A DNA stretch of 7,110 nucleotides, taken from assembly GCA_018623875.1 (NCBI GenBank), contig JAAZUZ010000082.1, positions 1-7,110 of the forward strand, read 5' to 3'. The DNA is from Synechococcus sp. HW_metabat.21. GTDB lineage: Bacteria; Cyanobacteriota; Cyanobacteriia; PCC-6307; Cyanobiaceae. Position 1 is the first letter of the stretch, and every line of letters begins with the position of its first letter. Positions 5,260-7,110 of the stretch are shown here, one piece after another. A model generated the notes under the pieces. The model saw only the letters and a program-made list of their open reading frames with translations. It ran no database searches and had not been told where the DNA came from. The position numbers were made by a program, and so were the translations under genes.

Positions 5260-7110
5260 ATGGTCGTCGCTCCCGCTTCCGTCGACACGCTTTGCGTCAA
5301 CAGCATTCGCTTCCTGGCCGTCGACGCGATCAACAAGAGCAACTCCGGTCACCCCGGCCTGCCCATGGGTTGCGCTCCCATGGCCTACACCCTGTGGGAC
5401 AAGTTCCTCAAGCACAACCCGAAGAACCCCAAGTGGTTCAACCGTGACCGCTTCGTGCTGTCTGCCGGCCACGGCTGCATGCTGCTGTACGCGCTGCTGC
5501 ACCTGAGCGGCTACGACTCGGTCACGATCGAGGACATCAAGCAATTCCGCCAGTGGGGCTCCAAGACCCCTGGTCACCCCGAAACCTTCGAGACCGCCGG
5601 CGTCGAAGTCACCACCGGTCCTCTGGGTCAGGGCATCGCCAACGCCGTCGGCCTGGCCATGGCCGAAGCACACCTCGCGGCCAAGTTCAACAAGCCCGAT
5701 TGCACGCTCGTTGATCACACCACCTACGTGATCATGGGCGACGGCTGCCACCAGGAAGGTGTCAGCGGTGAGGCCGCTTCCCTGGCCGGTCACCTGGGCC
5801 TGGGCAAGCTGATCGCCCTCTATGACGACAACCACATCACGATCGACGGAAACACCAACGTTTCCTTCACGGAGGATGTGCTGAAGCGCTACGAGGCCTA
5901 CGGCTGGCACACCATCCACGTCACCGACGGCAACACCGACCTGGGTGCGATTGCCAAGGCGATTGAAGAGGCCAAGGCCGTCACCGATCGTCCTTCGATG
6001 ATCAAGGTGACCACCACCATCGGTTACGGCTCGCCGAACAAGGCCAACACCGCCGGTGTGCACGGTGCCGCTCTGGGTGCTGACGAAGCCGCCGCAACCC
6101 GCCAGAACCTGGGTTGGAACTACGGCGAATTCGAAGTTCCCCAGGAGTCCTACGACCAGTGGCGCAAAGCCATCGAGCGTGGCGCCGCCGCTGAAGCCGC
6201 CTGGAACGCCACCCTGGCTGACTACCGCAGCAAGTACCCCACCGAAGCCGCTCAGTTCGAGCGCCAGCTGCGTGGTGAACTGCCCCAGGGTTGGGACGCC
6301 AACCTGCCCAGCTACACCCCTGACGACAAGGGCGTGGCAACCCGGATGCATTCCTACAACTGCCTGAATGCCATTGGCCCCAACCTGCCTGAGTTGATCG
6401 GCGGCTCCGCTGACCTGACCCACTCCAACCTCACCGACATCAAGGGTGAGTCCGGCTTCCAGAAGGGCGCCGAGGGCAACCGCTACCTGCACTTCGGTGT
6501 GCGAGAGCACGCCATGGGCGCGATCCTGAACGGCCTCGCTTATCACGGCAGCGGTCTGGTCCCCTACGGCGGCACCTTCTGCGTCTTCGCCGGCTACATG
6601 GTGGGCGCCATGCGCCTGTCCGCCCTGAGTGAACTGGGCGTGATCTACGTCCTGACCCACGACTCCATTGGTCTGGGTGAAGACGGCCCCACCCACCAGC
6701 CGATCGAGACCCTGGCCAGCCTGCGTTCGATCCCGAACATGCTGGTGATCCGCCCCGGTGACGGCAACGAAACCAGCGGTGCCTACAAGGTGGCCGTGGC
6801 GAACCGCAACCGCCCCACCGTGCTGTTCCTCAGCCGTCAGGCCATGGCCAACCAGGCCAACTCCAACGCCGACCACGTTGCCAAGGGTGGCTACATCCTT
6901 GAGGACAGCAACGGCACCCCCGACCTGATCCTGATCGGCACCGGTACCGAGCTCGACCTCTGCGTCAAGGCTGCTGCCCAGCTGCGCGCTGAAGGCAAGA
7001 GCGTCCGCGTCGTTTCCATGCCCTGCGTGGACCTGTTCGAAGAGCAGGACGCCGCCTATCGCGAAAGCGTGCTGCCCGCCGCGTGCCGCAAGCGCCTGGT
7101 GGTCGAGGCC
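5260..7110 (+). CDS. tkt: Transketolase, 3' partial
   Basis: Thiamine-diphosphate enzyme moving two-carbon ketol units between sugar phosphates in the Calvin cycle and pentose phosphate pathway; cytoplasmic. The frame runs open from the ATG at 5260 to the window edge, giving 617 of an expected 665-670 residues; the end of the C-terminal domain is missing. ThDP-binding domain: GHPGLPMG at 30-37 with His31, SAGHG at 68-72, GPLGQG at 120-125, and the metal/cofactor motif GDG (160-162) leading to Asn191 in DDNHITIDG, then His268 in AGVHGA. Pyrimidine domain: GGSADL at 381-386, catalytic Glu416 in FGVREHAMG (412-420), and GEDGPTHQPIE at 473-483 with His479. No frameshift or missing residue was seen. 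The start gives a normal N-terminus (ASVDTLCVNSIRFLAVDA) close to the first conserved helix. Codon choice is strongly biased (no TTA, CTA or TCA from 5260 to 6876), as expected for an abundant protein. The start lacks a Shine-Dalgarno sequence. Confidence 0.98.
   Translation, partial: MVVAPASVDTLCVNSIRFLAVDAINKSNSGHPGLPMGCAPMAYTLWDKFLKHNPKNPKWFNRDRFVLSAGHGCMLLYALLHLSGYDSVTIEDIKQFRQWGSKTPGHPETFETAGVEVTTGPLGQGIANAVGLAMAEAHLAAKFNKPDCTLVDHTTYVIMGDGCHQEGVSGEAASLAGHLGLGKLIALYDDNHITIDGNTNVSFTEDVLKRYEAYGWHTIHVTDGNTDLGAIAKAIEEAKAVTDRPSMIKVTTTIGYGSPNKANTAGVHGAALGADEAAATRQNLGWNYGEFEVPQESYDQWRKAIERGAAAEAAWNATLADYRSKYPTEAAQFERQLRGELPQGWDANLPSYTPDDKGVATRMHSYNCLNAIGPNLPELIGGSADLTHSNLTDIKGESGFQKGAEGNRYLHFGVREHAMGAILNGLAYHGSGLVPYGGTFCVFAGYMVGAMRLSALSELGVIYVLTHDSIGLGEDGPTHQPIETLASLRSIPNMLVIRPGDGNETSGAYKVAVANRNRPTVLFLSRQAMANQANSNADHVAKGGYILEDSNGTPDLILIGTGTELDLCVKAAAQLRAEGKSVRVVSMPCVDLFEEQDAAYRESVLPAACRKRLVVEA

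Noticed and set aside
5122..6876. Long minus-strand ORF of 584 codons opposite tkt and the end of fabF
   Set aside because: It is in codon register with tkt, is explained by the absence of TTA, CTA and TCA codons there, has a low-complexity composition and no recognisable domain. tkt on the + strand has every family motif.

Overview
The window is a compact, high-GC chromosomal segment of a cyanobacterium. An 81-residue PsaC, the photosystem I protein carrying iron-sulfur centres FA and FB, shows an oxygenic phototroph. The GC-rich coding sequence, very short intergenic gaps and the order glmS-psaC-acpP-fabF-tkt suggest a Synechococcus/Cyanobium-type picocyanobacterium. That placement is an inference from recall of gene order, not from a search.

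Layout, left to right. (1) Bases 2-1372 (+) are the 3' part of manC, a bifunctional mannose-1-phosphate guanylyltransferase / mannose-6-phosphate isomerase that begins before the window. (2) Bases 3270-1378 (-) are glmS, converging on manC with only 5 bp between the stop codons; a perfect 6-bp hairpin spans both stops. (3) Bases 3576-3331 (-) are psaC, upstream of glmS and in the same direction. A strong intrinsic terminator lies between them and almost touches the glmS start. (4) Bases 3577-3713 form a 137-bp divergent regulatory region. (5) Bases 3714-3956 (+) are acpP and 3968-5215 (+) are fabF, 11 bp apart and probably one transcript. (6) Bases 5260 to the right edge (+) are tkt, 617 visible codons with no stop in the window.

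Functionally this is housekeeping. manC and glmS feed nucleotide-sugar precursors (GDP-mannose and UDP-GlcNAc) into cell-surface polymers. acpP and fabF belong to type II fatty acid synthesis. tkt serves the Calvin cycle and the pentose phosphate pathway, and psaC delivers electrons from photosystem I to ferredoxin. The two halves diverge from the psaC/acpP region.

I found no mobile element, CRISPR array, tRNA, rRNA, pseudogene or unfamiliar protein family, and no evidence of a new multi-gene system. The items worth a second look are regulatory: the psaC terminator 14 nt from the glmS start, a dyad built on the same 8-mer before acpP and tkt, the hairpin shared by the two convergent stops, and the tkt leader without a Shine-Dalgarno sequence.
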